From: Shewanella kaireitica
GTDB lineage: Bacteria > Pseudomonadota > Gammaproteobacteria > Enterobacterales > Shewanellaceae
Assembly (NCBI RefSeq): GCF_023284045.1
Contig: NZ_JAKIKQ010000001.1
Coordinates: forward strand, 186,001 to 250,000
Length of the DNA: 64,000 nucleotides
Direction: 5' to 3'
Shown here: one piece after another, positions 34,942-44,010 of the stretch
Numbering within the stretch: the first letter of the stretch is position 1
Layout of the letters: each line of letters begins with the position of its first letter
Notes under the pieces: generated by a model
Told to the model about the DNA's origin: nothing
Seen by the model: the letters and a program-made list of their open reading frames with translations, nothing else
Databases searched by the model: none
Made by a program: the position numbers and the translations under genes

Positions 34942-36054
34942 ATGATGCAATTTACCCAATCTAACCTTAATGTTGGCGAACTGGCAACAGGGCAAGAGCT
35001 AAGCATTCCTGTGTACCGTGTGGCGGCGAAAGACCCATCTGCGCCGAGTGTATTTGTGCAAGCGAATGTTCACGGTGCAGAAGTGCAGGGAAATGCGGTT
35101 ATTTTCCAGTTAATGAAACAATTGGAAGCTATGGATGTGCGCGGTGAGGTGACTTTATTGCCACTTGCTAATCCATTAGGGATCAATCAAAAGAGTGGTG
35201 AGTTTACTCTTGGGCGCTTTGATCCTATTACTGGGGTTAACTGGAACCGAGAGTATCTTGAACACTCAATCGATATCCCTGCATTTTATCAACAACATTG
35301 TCATCTAGATGATACACAGCTAAAGCAGCAATTTAGGCTGGCGTTGTTGGCATCATGTGAGGCGAATTTAGCAAACCCTTGGGGCGTGACGACAGGTAAA
35401 AGGCTTGCTGTCACGTTGCAAACGTTAGCACATCAAGCCGATATTGTGATTGATCTGCATACGGGGCCAAAATCTTGTAAACATCTTTATTGTCCTGAAT
35501 ACGATAGAGACTCTGCAAAGTTCTTTTCTATTCCTTATAGTTTAATCATTCCCAATGATTTTGGCGGCGCAATGGATGAGGCAGCATTTTGCCCTTGGTG
35601 GGCGCTGGTTGAGCATGCAGCTAGCCAAGGCCGAAAGATGCCAGTCCCTGTTGCGGCTTTTACATTGGAGCTGGCAAGCCAAGAGCGTATTGATATGCAG
35701 GATGCCCTGGTCGATGCTCAGGGGATTTTGGCCTATCTTAGCCATCGCGGTGTGATCAACAATAAGGTTGTTCCGGCCGATATGCCTCGTTTTGGTTGTT
35801 TACTCAAAGACTACAAGAAATATCATGCACCTAAAGGCGGATTAGTGGAGTACTTAGCCCAGCCTGGTAGACCACTGAAGGCAGGTGAACCGCTGGCTAA
35901 TATTCTTAGACTTGACTGCTATGGCACTGAAGATGAATTAACTTCGCTGCAGCTTGAGCAAGATTGTGTGCCCATTCTTCACTTTGCTTCAGCCTCTGTT
36001 TATCAAGGTACTGAGTTGTATAAGCTGATGACTAATGTGTTCACAATAGGCTGA
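34942..36054 (+). CDS. Succinylglutamate desuccinylase/aspartoacylase family zinc hydrolase
   Basis: A 370-residue M14-fold deacylase. Zinc ligands are seen in VHGAEVQG (His and Glu near residues 44-47) and DLHTG; the catalytic Glu is probably in AFTLELASQE. The C-terminal 80 residues form a beta-rich domain (PKGGLVEYLAQPGRPLKAGE) typical of AstE/aspartoacylase-like proteins. It should cleave an N-acyl amino acid; the substrate is not clear. It follows lysC by 46 bp on the same strand with GCAAGGAATCG before ATG 34942, so co-transcription under the lysine riboswitch is likely. That suggests a link to lysine or acyl-aspartate metabolism (inference). Confidence 0.85.
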   Translation: MMQFTQSNLNVGELATGQELSIPVYRVAAKDPSAPSVFVQANVHGAEVQGNAVIFQLMKQLEAMDVRGEVTLLPLANPLGINQKSGEFTLGRFDPITGVNWNREYLEHSIDIPAFYQQHCHLDDTQLKQQFRLALLASCEANLANPWGVTTGKRLAVTLQTLAHQADIVIDLHTGPKSCKHLYCPEYDRDSAKFFSIPYSLIIPNDFGGAMDEAAFCPWWALVEHAASQGRKMPVPVAAFTLELASQERIDMQDALVDAQGILAYLSHRGVINNKVVPADMPRFGCLLKDYKKYHAPKGGLVEYLAQPGRPLKAGEPLANILRLDCYGTEDELTSLQLEQDCVPILHFASASVYQGTELYKLMTNVFTIG

Positions 36055-36654
36055 AGAGTAACAGCAGTGGGTCAACTTTTATCATCGATTAGAATCCTGC
36101 TTGAAATAAGTTTGCCCACCAAGAACTAATCAGCTTCTAGTTTGCAAAACTCGCCTAGGTGATACTTTAGTTGTGGTGCTGGTAACGTTTAAAAGCTGAT
36201 TACAAGTTTTGCCTGGAAAGTGGCCATTTCGTATTTTTAACAAGCTTATAGTCTGTATTTTTTTGTTAATTTTTTCTCGCTTTATATATCATCTGTTATA
36301 AGCGTTTTTTTATTTTTGATCACACCCCCTTATGCTGGTGTTAAGTATTTGTTTTACTTGACCTTATTGTCATCACCATAAGTCTCGCCTTTCCTTTCAC
36401 TTACTCTGCAGGTATTTTTTTTGCATATTTATTCAGTATTGCTATCTTTACAAATGTGTCATTTCGTATCTTTTTGTATCTGCCTTGTTAAATCCTTGTT
36501 TGCCGACTTGTTTTTATTGTGTTAATAATGCTTTCCCTCAGTCAAATGTGCTACGGAAAGTCATTTTACTTTAGCTTTCTTCTTGTAGAGATGCCGAGGC
36601 TACAACAAAGCAGGATAAAACAAAAAATACTATAAAGTATTAAGGAATTGACAA
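36055..36654. other. Long intergenic region before the secreted subtilase
   Basis: About 600 AT-rich bases. An inverted repeat AATCAGCTT (36128-36136) with AAGCTGATT (36193-36201) lies after the aspartoacylase-like gene. The rest is T-rich with no gene. Such length before a secreted protease suggests a regulated promoter, but no operator is recognised. Confidence 0.4.
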
Positions 36655-39600
36655 GTGAAAACAAAAATCGCAATTGCAGTATCTACTGCATTGGTCACCA
36701 TGTCAGCAAGTGCGCTAAGTGCTCAGTCTGAACATAACATTACCCTAGTAACTTCAACTGAAGCTAATGCCCATATCAAGAAGGTAGACTCAAAGTCATA
36801 CGCTGATAATCAAGTTATTCGTAATAACGCTATCTTCACACCAGAAGCTAATTTGGGGGCTGGTAGCTATAGATATTTTGTACGTTTGATTGAGAGCCCT
36901 GTAGCGCTTTATCAAGGTGGGATTGAGGGCTATAAAGCTACGTCAGTTGAGAAAGTTCAGGGAAAGAGTCGTAAACTTGATGTAACCAGCTCGAATGTGA
37001 AGTCATACCGTTCGTTTCTAAATTCACGTCAAGACAGTGTGATTCAAAAAGCTACAGCGGCATTAGGCGAGCTAAATGTTAAGCAAAGAACAACGCTTGC
37101 TTATAACGGTTTAGTTGTGGAAATGACCCAAGCTGAAGCGACTAAGCTTGCTAAAGTTGCCGGGATTGCCAATATCCAGCGCGAGATTTTGCGTAAACCT
37201 ATGACAGACTCAGGTCCAGCTATCATCAAAGCGCCTGCTGTTTGGAGTGGTGAAGCTACAGGTACTGAAAGTAAAGGTGAAGGTATGATCGTCGGTATTA
37301 TTGATACCGGTATTAATACTGACCACCCATCTTTTGCTGATGTTGGTGGGGATAAATATGATCACACTAACCCATGGGGCCAAGGTGTTTATTCTGGCGA
37401 TTGTGCTGGAGATTTTGCTGAACTTTGTAACGATAAATTGATTGGGGTTCATAGCTGGCCTGCAGTTACTGACCTTTACTTAGATTATGATATCGATGTA
37501 CCTGCAAATGGTGAAGATCACAATGGTCATGGTTCACACACTGCTGGTACTACAGCGGGCAACGTGCTTGTCGATACTAATGTGCCAAACGTTGATGGCG
37601 GCGATACAGGTGTTGTATTTGCATCTATGTCAGGTGTTGCACCGCATGCAAACATTGTTTCATATCAGGTTTGTTTACCGGGTGAAGATGACGATATTGG
37701 TTTTGCTGGGTGTTTACCATCGTTAACTGTTCTAGCGGTTGAGCATGCAATTGAAAACGGTGTTGATGCACTTAACTACTCTATTGGTGGCGGTTCAAGT
37801 AATCCATGGAATGATGCTGACGCATTAGCTTTCCTATCGGCACGTAAAGCTGGTATTCATGTTGCGACTTCTGCAGGTAACTCGGGTCCAGGCCCTGAAA
37901 CTGTGGGCTCACCTGGTGATGCGCCTTGGCTAACAACAGTTGCTGCATATACTCATGACCGTGACTTCTCAGAAAAAAGCATAGGTGCATTTACTGGTGG
38001 TGATACAGCAGCTCCGAGTGAACTGACTGGTAAGTCAATGACGGGTGGGTTTACCGGTTCTATCGTTTACGCTGGTGATTTTAAAAACAGTAACGATCCC
38101 GATGGTGATCCGGCTCAGTGTCTAGAGCCATTCCCTGCAGACACCTTTGCAGAGAACTCTATTGTTGTTTGTGACCGTGGTGCTATAGCTCGTGTAGACA
38201 AAGGCCGCAATGTTCTAGCAGGTGGTGCTGATGCATTAGTTTTAGCAAACTTGCAAGGCGGAGCTGCTAGTGTTGTCGCTGATGCTCATGTATTACCAGC
38301 AATTCAAATTGATGCTGATCAAGGGGATAAGCTTAAAGCTTGGCTGGAAAGTGGTGCTGAGCACATGGGCACAATAACGGGTACTGAAGTGATTCAAGAT
38401 GAGAAGCTAGCTCGTATTGCTGCCGGCTTTACTTCTCGTGGACCAAATAAATCAGTTCCTGACGTTATAGCGCCATCTATTGCTGCACCTGGGGTGAGCA
38501 TTTTTGCGGCTTACGCGAATGATCAGTCCGATGCATTTAAGCAAAATCCAGATCCTAGTGATTATGGCTTCTTAAGTGGTACTTCAATGGCTAGTCCGCA
38601 CATTGCGGGAGCATTGACACTGCTTGCAAGCATCCACCCTGATTGGACTCCTGCTGAGATTCAGTCTGCATTGATGATGACGGCTAACCAAGAAACCTTC
38701 AAAGACGATGGTGTTACACCATCAGATTTCTTTGATATGGGTGCGGGTTATGCAAATGTCGAAGCAGCTGCGAAGGCTGGTCTTGTGATGGATGAGAGCT
38801 ACGTTGATTATGTTAAGGCAGATCCCGCTTTAGGTGGTCAGCCTTCACAAATCAACTTACCAACAATTGCTAATGCTAAATGTGTTGGTGAATGTTCATG
38901 GACTCGTACTGTAAAAGCAACAAAAGATGGTTCTTGGACTGCAAGTACCATGGGTGTAACAGATGGCTTAGTTCTTTCTGTAATGCCTGCATCGTTTGAG
39001 TTGAAAGCGGGTGAATCACAAGAGCTAACCATTAAAGCGGACGTTTCTTCGGCAAGTGCTGGTTGGAATTTCGCAAACATCAAGTTAATGTCAGAAGATA
39101 TGCCTGAAGCGAAGCTTCCTGTGGCGGTGAAAGCTAATGGTGATAATTTACCTACAAGCCTCGATATTACAGCGGGTCGTAGTGAAGGGAGCATGACTTA
39201 TTCAGGCTTTGTTTCTAATGACCTAGTTAATATTAAAGCTGGTACCTATGACAAATCGACAGACATCATTGCACCTGCAACTTTGAATGTTGCTGAAGAT
39301 GGCTTCGACTTTGTTGCACTCAACTTCCCTAATATGATGCCTAATGTCATATTCTCTACAGCTTCAGAGACTGCGCCTGATGTCGATCTAAGAATATTGG
39401 ATGCGACGTTTACTAATATTGGTAGCAGTGCCGGTCCTGATTCTAACGAGTCTGTAGCCTTTACGAATCTTCCGGCAGGTACTTACTATATCGTTGTTGA
39501 TGGTTATAAAGCCTCGACTCCAGGTGGTACCGATGAAGTGACATTGAGCGTTACTTCAGTATTAGCAGATGAGGATTCATTGAGTGATGATGTTTCTGTA

Positions 39601-40446
39601 TCAGTGGAAGAAGCTGAAGGTGAGTTTAGCCTTACGTTTGACTGGGACACTGATAAGAACTCTGCTGGTATATTGATTCTGGAGTCTGGTGATGGCTCTA
39701 ACGTGGTTCAAGTGCCGTATAGCATTACACGTAAAAATGATGTCACTATGATGACTAATCTATCTGATGCAATGCCTGCGGGTGTCGCTAGCCGGGTTAG
39801 TTTTGATGTAGCACCTAACTTTAGTGATGAAGATAAAGAATATTCATTCTCTGCTCAGATGTCAGCTGGTCACAAGGTCGCAAACATCTCGAATGATGGT
39901 ACACAAGAAGGTAACACTATTACTTGGACTGTGATTCAAGCTGCTTCTTCAGGTGAAAATCTATCAGTTGGTTTTGATTTAATTCCAACTAAAGCGGGTT
40001 CAGCTTATGCACTTAAGCTAACGAATGCGTTTGATGAAGATGAAGTTGAGAGCACCTTCAAATTTGGTGTTCAAGAGGTTGCTCCTGTAGCAATGGTAGA
40101 TGCGCCAAGTTGGGTAGTCGAAGGTCAAACTATCAACATGAACGGTTCAGCATCTTACGATGGTAACGACGATGAACTGACTTATAAGTGGTCACAAACT
40201 GGGGGATTACCAGTCCTATTTGATGATGCTGCGGAGTCATTCATGTTTGAAGCACCAAAAGTTGATGCTGAAGGGGCTATTTTATCATTTGAGCTAACAG
40301 TTTCAGATTCAAATGGTAACTCTGATACTACAACGGCTGTTACTTCAGTAACTAATGCTGAAAAGTTGGATGATGGCGGTTCTGTTGGTTGGATGGGACT
40401 ACTGTTGTTACCTGCAGTTTGGATTAGACGAAAAATGAAGTCATAA
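36655..40446 (+). CDS. Secreted S8 subtilisin-like protease with GlyGly-CTERM sorting signal
   Basis: A 1263-residue precursor from GTG 36655 (AAGGA at 36642-36646). Signal peptide 1-23; inhibitor-I9 propeptide about 70-185; subtilase domain with catalytic D217 (GIIDTGIN), H292 (GHGSHTAG) and S644 (GTSMASPH). A PA domain is inserted around 460-570. Then an Fn3-like region (about 745-835), a PPC-like beta region (about 840-970), further beta domains and a PKD/cadherin-like domain (about 1145-1240). The tail GGSVGWMGLLLLPAVWIRRK is a GlyGly-CTERM signal: Gly/Ser motif, TM helix, basic end. It is processed by rhombosortase and usually exported by type II secretion. It probably degrades external protein. 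Confidence 0.93.
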   Translation: MKTKIAIAVSTALVTMSASALSAQSEHNITLVTSTEANAHIKKVDSKSYADNQVIRNNAIFTPEANLGAGSYRYFVRLIESPVALYQGGIEGYKATSVEKVQGKSRKLDVTSSNVKSYRSFLNSRQDSVIQKATAALGELNVKQRTTLAYNGLVVEMTQAEATKLAKVAGIANIQREILRKPMTDSGPAIIKAPAVWSGEATGTESKGEGMIVGIIDTGINTDHPSFADVGGDKYDHTNPWGQGVYSGDCAGDFAELCNDKLIGVHSWPAVTDLYLDYDIDVPANGEDHNGHGSHTAGTTAGNVLVDTNVPNVDGGDTGVVFASMSGVAPHANIVSYQVCLPGEDDDIGFAGCLPSLTVLAVEHAIENGVDALNYSIGGGSSNPWNDADALAFLSARKAGIHVATSAGNSGPGPETVGSPGDAPWLTTVAAYTHDRDFSEKSIGAFTGGDTAAPSELTGKSMTGGFTGSIVYAGDFKNSNDPDGDPAQCLEPFPADTFAENSIVVCDRGAIARVDKGRNVLAGGADALVLANLQGGAASVVADAHVLPAIQIDADQGDKLKAWLESGAEHMGTITGTEVIQDEKLARIAAGFTSRGPNKSVPDVIAPSIAAPGVSIFAAYANDQSDAFKQNPDPSDYGFLSGTSMASPHIAGALTLLASIHPDWTPAEIQSALMMTANQETFKDDGVTPSDFFDMGAGYANVEAAAKAGLVMDESYVDYVKADPALGGQPSQINLPTIANAKCVGECSWTRTVKATKDGSWTASTMGVTDGLVLSVMPASFELKAGESQELTIKADVSSASAGWNFANIKLMSEDMPEAKLPVAVKANGDNLPTSLDITAGRSEGSMTYSGFVSNDLVNIKAGTYDKSTDIIAPATLNVAEDGFDFVALNFPNMMPNVIFSTASETAPDVDLRILDATFTNIGSSAGPDSNESVAFTNLPAGTYYIVVDGYKASTPGGTDEVTLSVTSVLADEDSLSDDVSVSVEEAEGEFSLTFDWDTDKNSAGILILESGDGSNVVQVPYSITRKNDVTMMTNLSDAMPAGVASRVSFDVAPNFSDEDKEYSFSAQMSAGHKVANISNDGTQEGNTITWTVIQAASSGENLSVGFDLIPTKAGSAYALKLTNAFDEDEVESTFKFGVQEVAPVAMVDAPSWVVEGQTINMNGSASYDGNDDELTYKWSQTGGLPVLFDDAAESFMFEAPKVDAEGAILSFELTVSDSNGNSDTTTAVTSVTNAEKLDDGGSVGWMGLLLLPAVWIRRKMKS

Positions 40447-40468
40447 GACTTTAATTTGGCACTATATA

Positions 40469-40499
40469 AAAAGGCTAACTTAATAAGTTAGCCTTTTTT
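40469..40499 (+). terminator. Rho-independent terminator of the subtilase gene
   Basis: AAAAGGCTAACTT (40469-40481) pairs with AAGTTAGCCTTTT (40485-40497), followed by T bases. Confidence 0.92.
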
Positions 40500-40559
40500 A
40501 ATTCCAGTTGATAGATAAGCGCTTATGCGTCAGCAAGGATGGTTTATTCTATTGTGTGA

Positions 40560-41021
40560 TTAAGGCTTAACCGCTCTTACAATTGGATTTTGCAGACTGA
40601 TAAGGGTTTCGGTAGATTGGATCTCATCAATTGACTGAATGCGGTTAATCAGTACATGTTGCAGACCATCAATTGATTGGCACATCACTTTGACAAATAC
40701 GCTGTAATTACCAGTGGTGTAGTAAGCTTCTACAACCTCTTCAAGCGCATTGAGTTTAGACAGTGCAGCAGGGTAATCACCTGCACTTTTTAGGTTAATG
40801 CCGATAAAACAGCACACATCATAGCCAAGTGCTTTTGGGTTTACGGTTATTTGAGCACCAGTGATAATCCCCGCTTGCTTCATTTTCTCGACACGGACGT
40901 GAATAGTTCCTGCGCTAACACCAAAACGTTTCGCCAGTTCAGCGAAAGGTGTACGTGCTTCCTCCATGAGTGCTGAAAGAATTTGATTATCGAGTGAATC
41001 TCTTTGAAATGAAGTTTCCAT
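40560..41021 (-). CDS. asnC: Transcriptional regulator AsnC
   Basis: A 153-residue Lrp/AsnC-family regulator. HTH about 10-55 (FAELAKRFGVSAGTIHVRVEKMKQAGIIT), then the RAM effector domain with LGYDVCCFIGI and EAYYTTGNYS. Sequence is close to E. coli AsnC over its full length, including the C-terminal IQSTETLISLQNPI. In E. coli AsnC responds to asparagine and activates the divergent asnA; here no asnA is adjacent and the upstream side carries a MITE-like element and rluA. A 13/14 inverted repeat at 41025-41069 just upstream of the start suits autoregulation. Confidence 0.94.
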   Translation of the reverse strand: METSFQRDSLDNQILSALMEEARTPFAELAKRFGVSAGTIHVRVEKMKQAGIITGAQITVNPKALGYDVCCFIGINLKSAGDYPAALSKLNALEEVVEAYYTTGNYSVFVKVMCQSIDGLQHVLINRIQSIDEIQSTETLISLQNPIVRAVKP

Positions 41022-41024
41022 AAT

Positions 41025-41069
41025 AAATACGCAGATTAGCTAAGGTAGTGCTTGGTAATCTACGTATTT
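41025..41069 (-). promoter_or_regulatory. Inverted repeat upstream of asnC, putative autoregulatory operator
   Basis: AAATACGCAGATTA (41025-41038) and TAATCTACGTATTT (41056-41069) are inverted with 13 of 14 matches, centres 31 bp apart. The repeat begins 4 bp before the asnC start. AsnC is known to repress its own promoter. Confidence 0.55.
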
Positions 41070-41082
41070 TTGTACCGATAAT

Positions 41083-41364
41083 CTAGGGGCTGTTGAACAT
41101 TCGAGCTTGGTTTTTGTTCGAATTCAATGCTTCTAGTACAAAGGTTGAGCGATAAGGCTTAGCTGGCTAAGTGAAAAGCTCATCACACATTCTAGTCATA
41201 AAAGAATAGAAGCATTGAATCGAACCCAAAGGGCAGCGTTGCTTGACTATTTTTACTGTGTTGCAGACTATTTGTGGAGAATAACTAAACGGCATAGCCT
41301 CCGCCTTGTCAAAATAGCCAATAAACTGCGGCAAAAACACCCATGAAAGATCAACAGCCCCTAG
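41083..41364. mobile_element. 282-bp MITE-like element with 14-bp perfect terminal inverted repeats
   Basis: CTAGGGGCTGTTGA (41083-41096) and TCAACAGCCCCTAG (41351-41364) are exact inverted copies. The inverted match resumes outside (CGATAAT at 41076-41082 and ATTATCG at 41367-41373). A subterminal inverted pair lies inside: TTCAATGCTTCTA and TAGAAGCATTGAA (about 41126-41138 and 41207-41219). No transposase fits in it. The 66-codon minus-strand frame inside has no recognisable family. This is the structure of a non-autonomous transposable element. It lies between asnC and rluA. A clean target duplication is not visible. Confidence 0.75.
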
Positions 41365-41385
41365 CAATTATCGCTTTAGGGGCAA

Positions 41386-42063
41386 TTACTGCTCCCCTTC
41401 GGCATTCATAAAGGGTGCCTCACAACTAAAGGTCATTGGTTCTTTAGTAAACGGGTGCGTAATGGTTAGTGATTGAGCGTGCAGCAGTAGTCGCGGAGCT
41501 AAACGTTTGGCTAATGGATCGGCATAAAAATTATCACCCAAAATTGGGTGCCCTAATGCCATCATATGTACGCGTAATTGGTGAGAACGGCCGGTGATTG
41601 GCGTCAGCTTGACTAAGGTTGAGCGCTTTGCACGGCTAACCACATCATAGTGAGTTTGTGAGGCTTTACCTATTTGATGATCGACCTTTTGCTTTGGTCG
41701 GTTTGGCCAGTCACAGATTAGTGGCAGGTTAACGGTGCCACTTTCTGCTTTGACATGGCCAGCAACACGGGCGTAATAGGTCTTAGCTGTCTCTCGGTCT
41801 CGAAACTGTCTTTTTAGCTCCGATTCGGCGCTGCGTAGCAGCGCAACTACGATGACACCAGAGGTCGCCATATCGAGTCGATGCACGATTTTTGCATCAG
41901 GGTACTCGGCTAATACACGGCTATAAGTACTATCATTATGCGCTGGCGCTCGCCCAGGCACAGACAACAAACCTGATGGTTTATTGAGCACCATGATGTC
42001 TTGGTCTTGATGCAAAATATCTAGCCAAGGTTTAGTGGGCGGAGAGTATACAAAATCAGTCAT
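41386..42063 (-). CDS. rluA: Dual-specificity pseudouridine synthase RluA
   Basis: A 225-residue protein close to E. coli RluA (23S rRNA U746 and tRNA U32). Catalytic motif HRLDMATSGV with the essential Asp, the NKPSGLLSVPGR start, LPLICDWPNRPKQKVD and TGRSHQLRVHMMALGHPILGD. There is no S4 domain, as expected for RluA. A single gene; the MITE-like element begins 22 bp past its stop and could serve as terminator structure. Confidence 0.95.
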   Translation of the reverse strand: MTDFVYSPPTKPWLDILHQDQDIMVLNKPSGLLSVPGRAPAHNDSTYSRVLAEYPDAKIVHRLDMATSGVIVVALLRSAESELKRQFRDRETAKTYYARVAGHVKAESGTVNLPLICDWPNRPKQKVDHQIGKASQTHYDVVSRAKRSTLVKLTPITGRSHQLRVHMMALGHPILGDNFYADPLAKRLAPRLLLHAQSLTITHPFTKEPMTFSCEAPFMNAEGEQ

Positions 42064-42272
42064 GATAGAACCTTATTAAAAATGCGCGGCAAAGATACCT
42101 CTTTGCTGGTTATTGATGCAAGCAGATTGTCAGTATTGAAGCAACTATCTGAATATTTCTTGAGGAGGCGTAGAAGCGGTTTCGTGGCGTTAAGCTGTAC
42201 TCTTCACTGATTAGCCTTAGGATCATGTGGATAGTTAACTAATATCGGATTAGTCGTTAATATAGATTAACG

Positions 42273-43064
42273 TCATAGCATGCAATATAAGCCACTTGCA
42301 ATCAGTATCACGCCTATAATTCTGCTTGAAATTTCGCCAAACGGCAGCAGTTTTTCTAGCATGACCAGTAAAGTGAGTAGAAGTATCCATTTAAGATTCA
42401 TCACTCCAGTAGCAAACAGCAGTGCCATTAAAAACCAGCAACAACCTAAGCAGGTTTGACCATGTTTGAAGCCCATCCAAATAGCGCCATCAATTCCCTC
42501 TCGCCATTGGCTGCTAATAAAGCTAATTGGCGATCGACATTGACTTAAACAGGCTTGTTTCAATGGCGTGAATTGATACAGCCCAGCTATCAACAATAAT
42601 ATTGCAGTAAAGGTTGAGTTCGCACTGACCATCATGCTGTTGAGCAGTGACAAATGATGCAGTGCATATTGTACTAAGGTGATTATCGCACTGTAAAAGC
42701 TCCAAGCGAGCAGATAACCCAGCATAAAGTACAGGCTAGGTGCATAGCTGCTGTGGCGTTGTTTACGTTGTTGATTGAGCTTTTCAACTAATAGAATAAC
42801 GGGCGCTGCAGAGGGCAACATCATACCTGCCATCATGATAGCCCACATCACAAAAAGCATCACAATATCGTATAGTTGCCACTGCTGCACCGGGTCCATA
42901 TTCATGCTCATGGCAAACACCATATAATACCAGCTCAGTGCCGTGGCTAGTAGTAATGTGAGTGCCACTAAGCTACGCCTGAGGCCGCAGGGAGATAACC
43001 ACTGGGTTAACAAGTTAAGCGTTGCTCCAGTTAACAACGGCTTTCGCTGCAAATCTGCCGACAT
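42273..43064 (-). CDS. DUF2182 family integral membrane protein
   Basis: About 263 residues with roughly six to seven TM helices. Family hallmarks: MWAIMMAGMMLPSAAPVILL and the Cys motif GQTCLGCCWFLMALLFATGVM; these Met/Cys-rich segments suggest metal binding. The frame overlaps the upstream DUF1326 gene by 50 bp if ATG 43064 is used. That start has no Shine-Dalgarno, and TTG codons about 30 bp downstream with GGAG before them are alternatives, so the true overlap may be shorter. DUF1326 and DUF2182 genes recur as a pair in many proteobacteria. Function is unknown. Confidence 0.83.
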   Translation of the reverse strand: MSADLQRKPLLTGATLNLLTQWLSPCGLRRSLVALTLLLATALSWYYMVFAMSMNMDPVQQWQLYDIVMLFVMWAIMMAGMMLPSAAPVILLVEKLNQQRKQRHSSYAPSLYFMLGYLLAWSFYSAIITLVQYALHHLSLLNSMMVSANSTFTAILLLIAGLYQFTPLKQACLSQCRSPISFISSQWREGIDGAIWMGFKHGQTCLGCCWFLMALLFATGVMNLKWILLLTLLVMLEKLLPFGEISSRIIGVILIASGLYCML

Positions 43065-43641
43065 GTTCGAAGGCTACGGCGCCATAATTCATCGACATCT
43101 TATCGGTGGTACCAATGATGCCGTCATTCCACATAAAGCCGCCATCAGGGAAGGTTATATGCACATTTTGATCTTCACCTGATATTGGATTTTTCAGTGG
43201 CCGCTGCTGAGCCTCGGTTATTCCTTCAATCGAGAACCATGAGTGAGTATCTGACGCATCCATGTTGATATCGCGAATGATAGGTCCTTCAAAGGCGCTA
43301 AATGTCGTTGCTAAAGCTTCTAGTGGCATGCCGTTAGCTTGTCCCGACATAATGGTCGCCAATGCCGCAATTTGATCGCCGTTAGCCGCTGAATCGATAA
43401 ACAGCACACCTTTACCATTACCTTCATGCATTGCTTGTGGCCACATGGCGGCAAATACCATTTTTAAACCCGATAAATCTAAGTCACCGTAATGACCTTT
43501 GATGATTAAAAAACCTAATACCGCTTCACAACCACCATTCTCACTGTCAGGAAAACCGCCAAATTGGCAGCCACAACCATGGCTACAACTGCAGTTTTCT
43601 ATTTGGTGCATCGATAATGCCCAATCTTTAATATCCGACAT
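43015..43641 (-). CDS. DUF1326 family protein with Cys-rich N-terminal motif
   Basis: A 208-residue soluble protein. Residues 14-29 carry the family motif IENCSCSHGCGCQFGG with four cysteines and one His, a likely metal site (copper or zinc). Later segments ISGQANGMPLEAL and IxGxEDQNVHITFPDGGFMW are typical. GAGGTGA at 43650 precedes ATG 43641. It is translated ahead of the overlapping DUF2182 membrane partner; together they may form a metal-handling complex (inference from motif and pairing). Confidence 0.85.
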   Translation of the reverse strand: MSDIKDWALSMHQIENCSCSHGCGCQFGGFPDSENGGCEAVLGFLIIKGHYGDLDLSGLKMVFAAMWPQAMHEGNGKGVLFIDSAANGDQIAALATIMSGQANGMPLEALATTFSAFEGPIIRDINMDASDTHSWFSIEGITEAQQRPLKNPISGEDQNVHITFPDGGFMWNDGIIGTTDKMSMNYGAVAFEHVGRFAAKAVVNWSNA

Positions 43642-44010
43642 ACTACTTCACCTCGAATGGTTAATATTCGCTAGAGTATAGTTCAGTAAAAGTCATACGC
43701 TGTGGGCATTTGAAGCATAATTAGGGCGTTTGGGAGTGTTGTAAAATTGAGTCGATCAACTTTCAATATATTCAATCATCTACAATGGGCAACTAACAGG
43801 AGCTGCCTATAGAATAAATATATCTATTAATTAACAGAGACCAGTTAAAAGGTGATTTAGCAAAAAGTTTGAAGCGATATTCGAAAATCTACTCGTTGGA
43901 TATGGGATTGCTGAGCAAGATTGAGTTACCGCAATAACCATTAAACTCCCACTGAGCCCAGCATCTTCAGGTCAAACAGGTGTCAGTCATGGTTATTGAC
44001 TGGATATTTT
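43642..44010. other. Intergenic region with a decayed repeat end
   Basis: GCATCTTCAGGTCAAACAGG (43961-43980) matches the right terminus of the 161-bp element at 50487-50647 (GCATCTTCAAGTAAAACGGG) at 17 of 20 bases, so it is probably a remnant of that repeat family. It is enclosed by the inverted pair CAATAACCA (43932-43940) and TGGTTATTG (43990-43998). No gene is seen. Confidence 0.5.
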
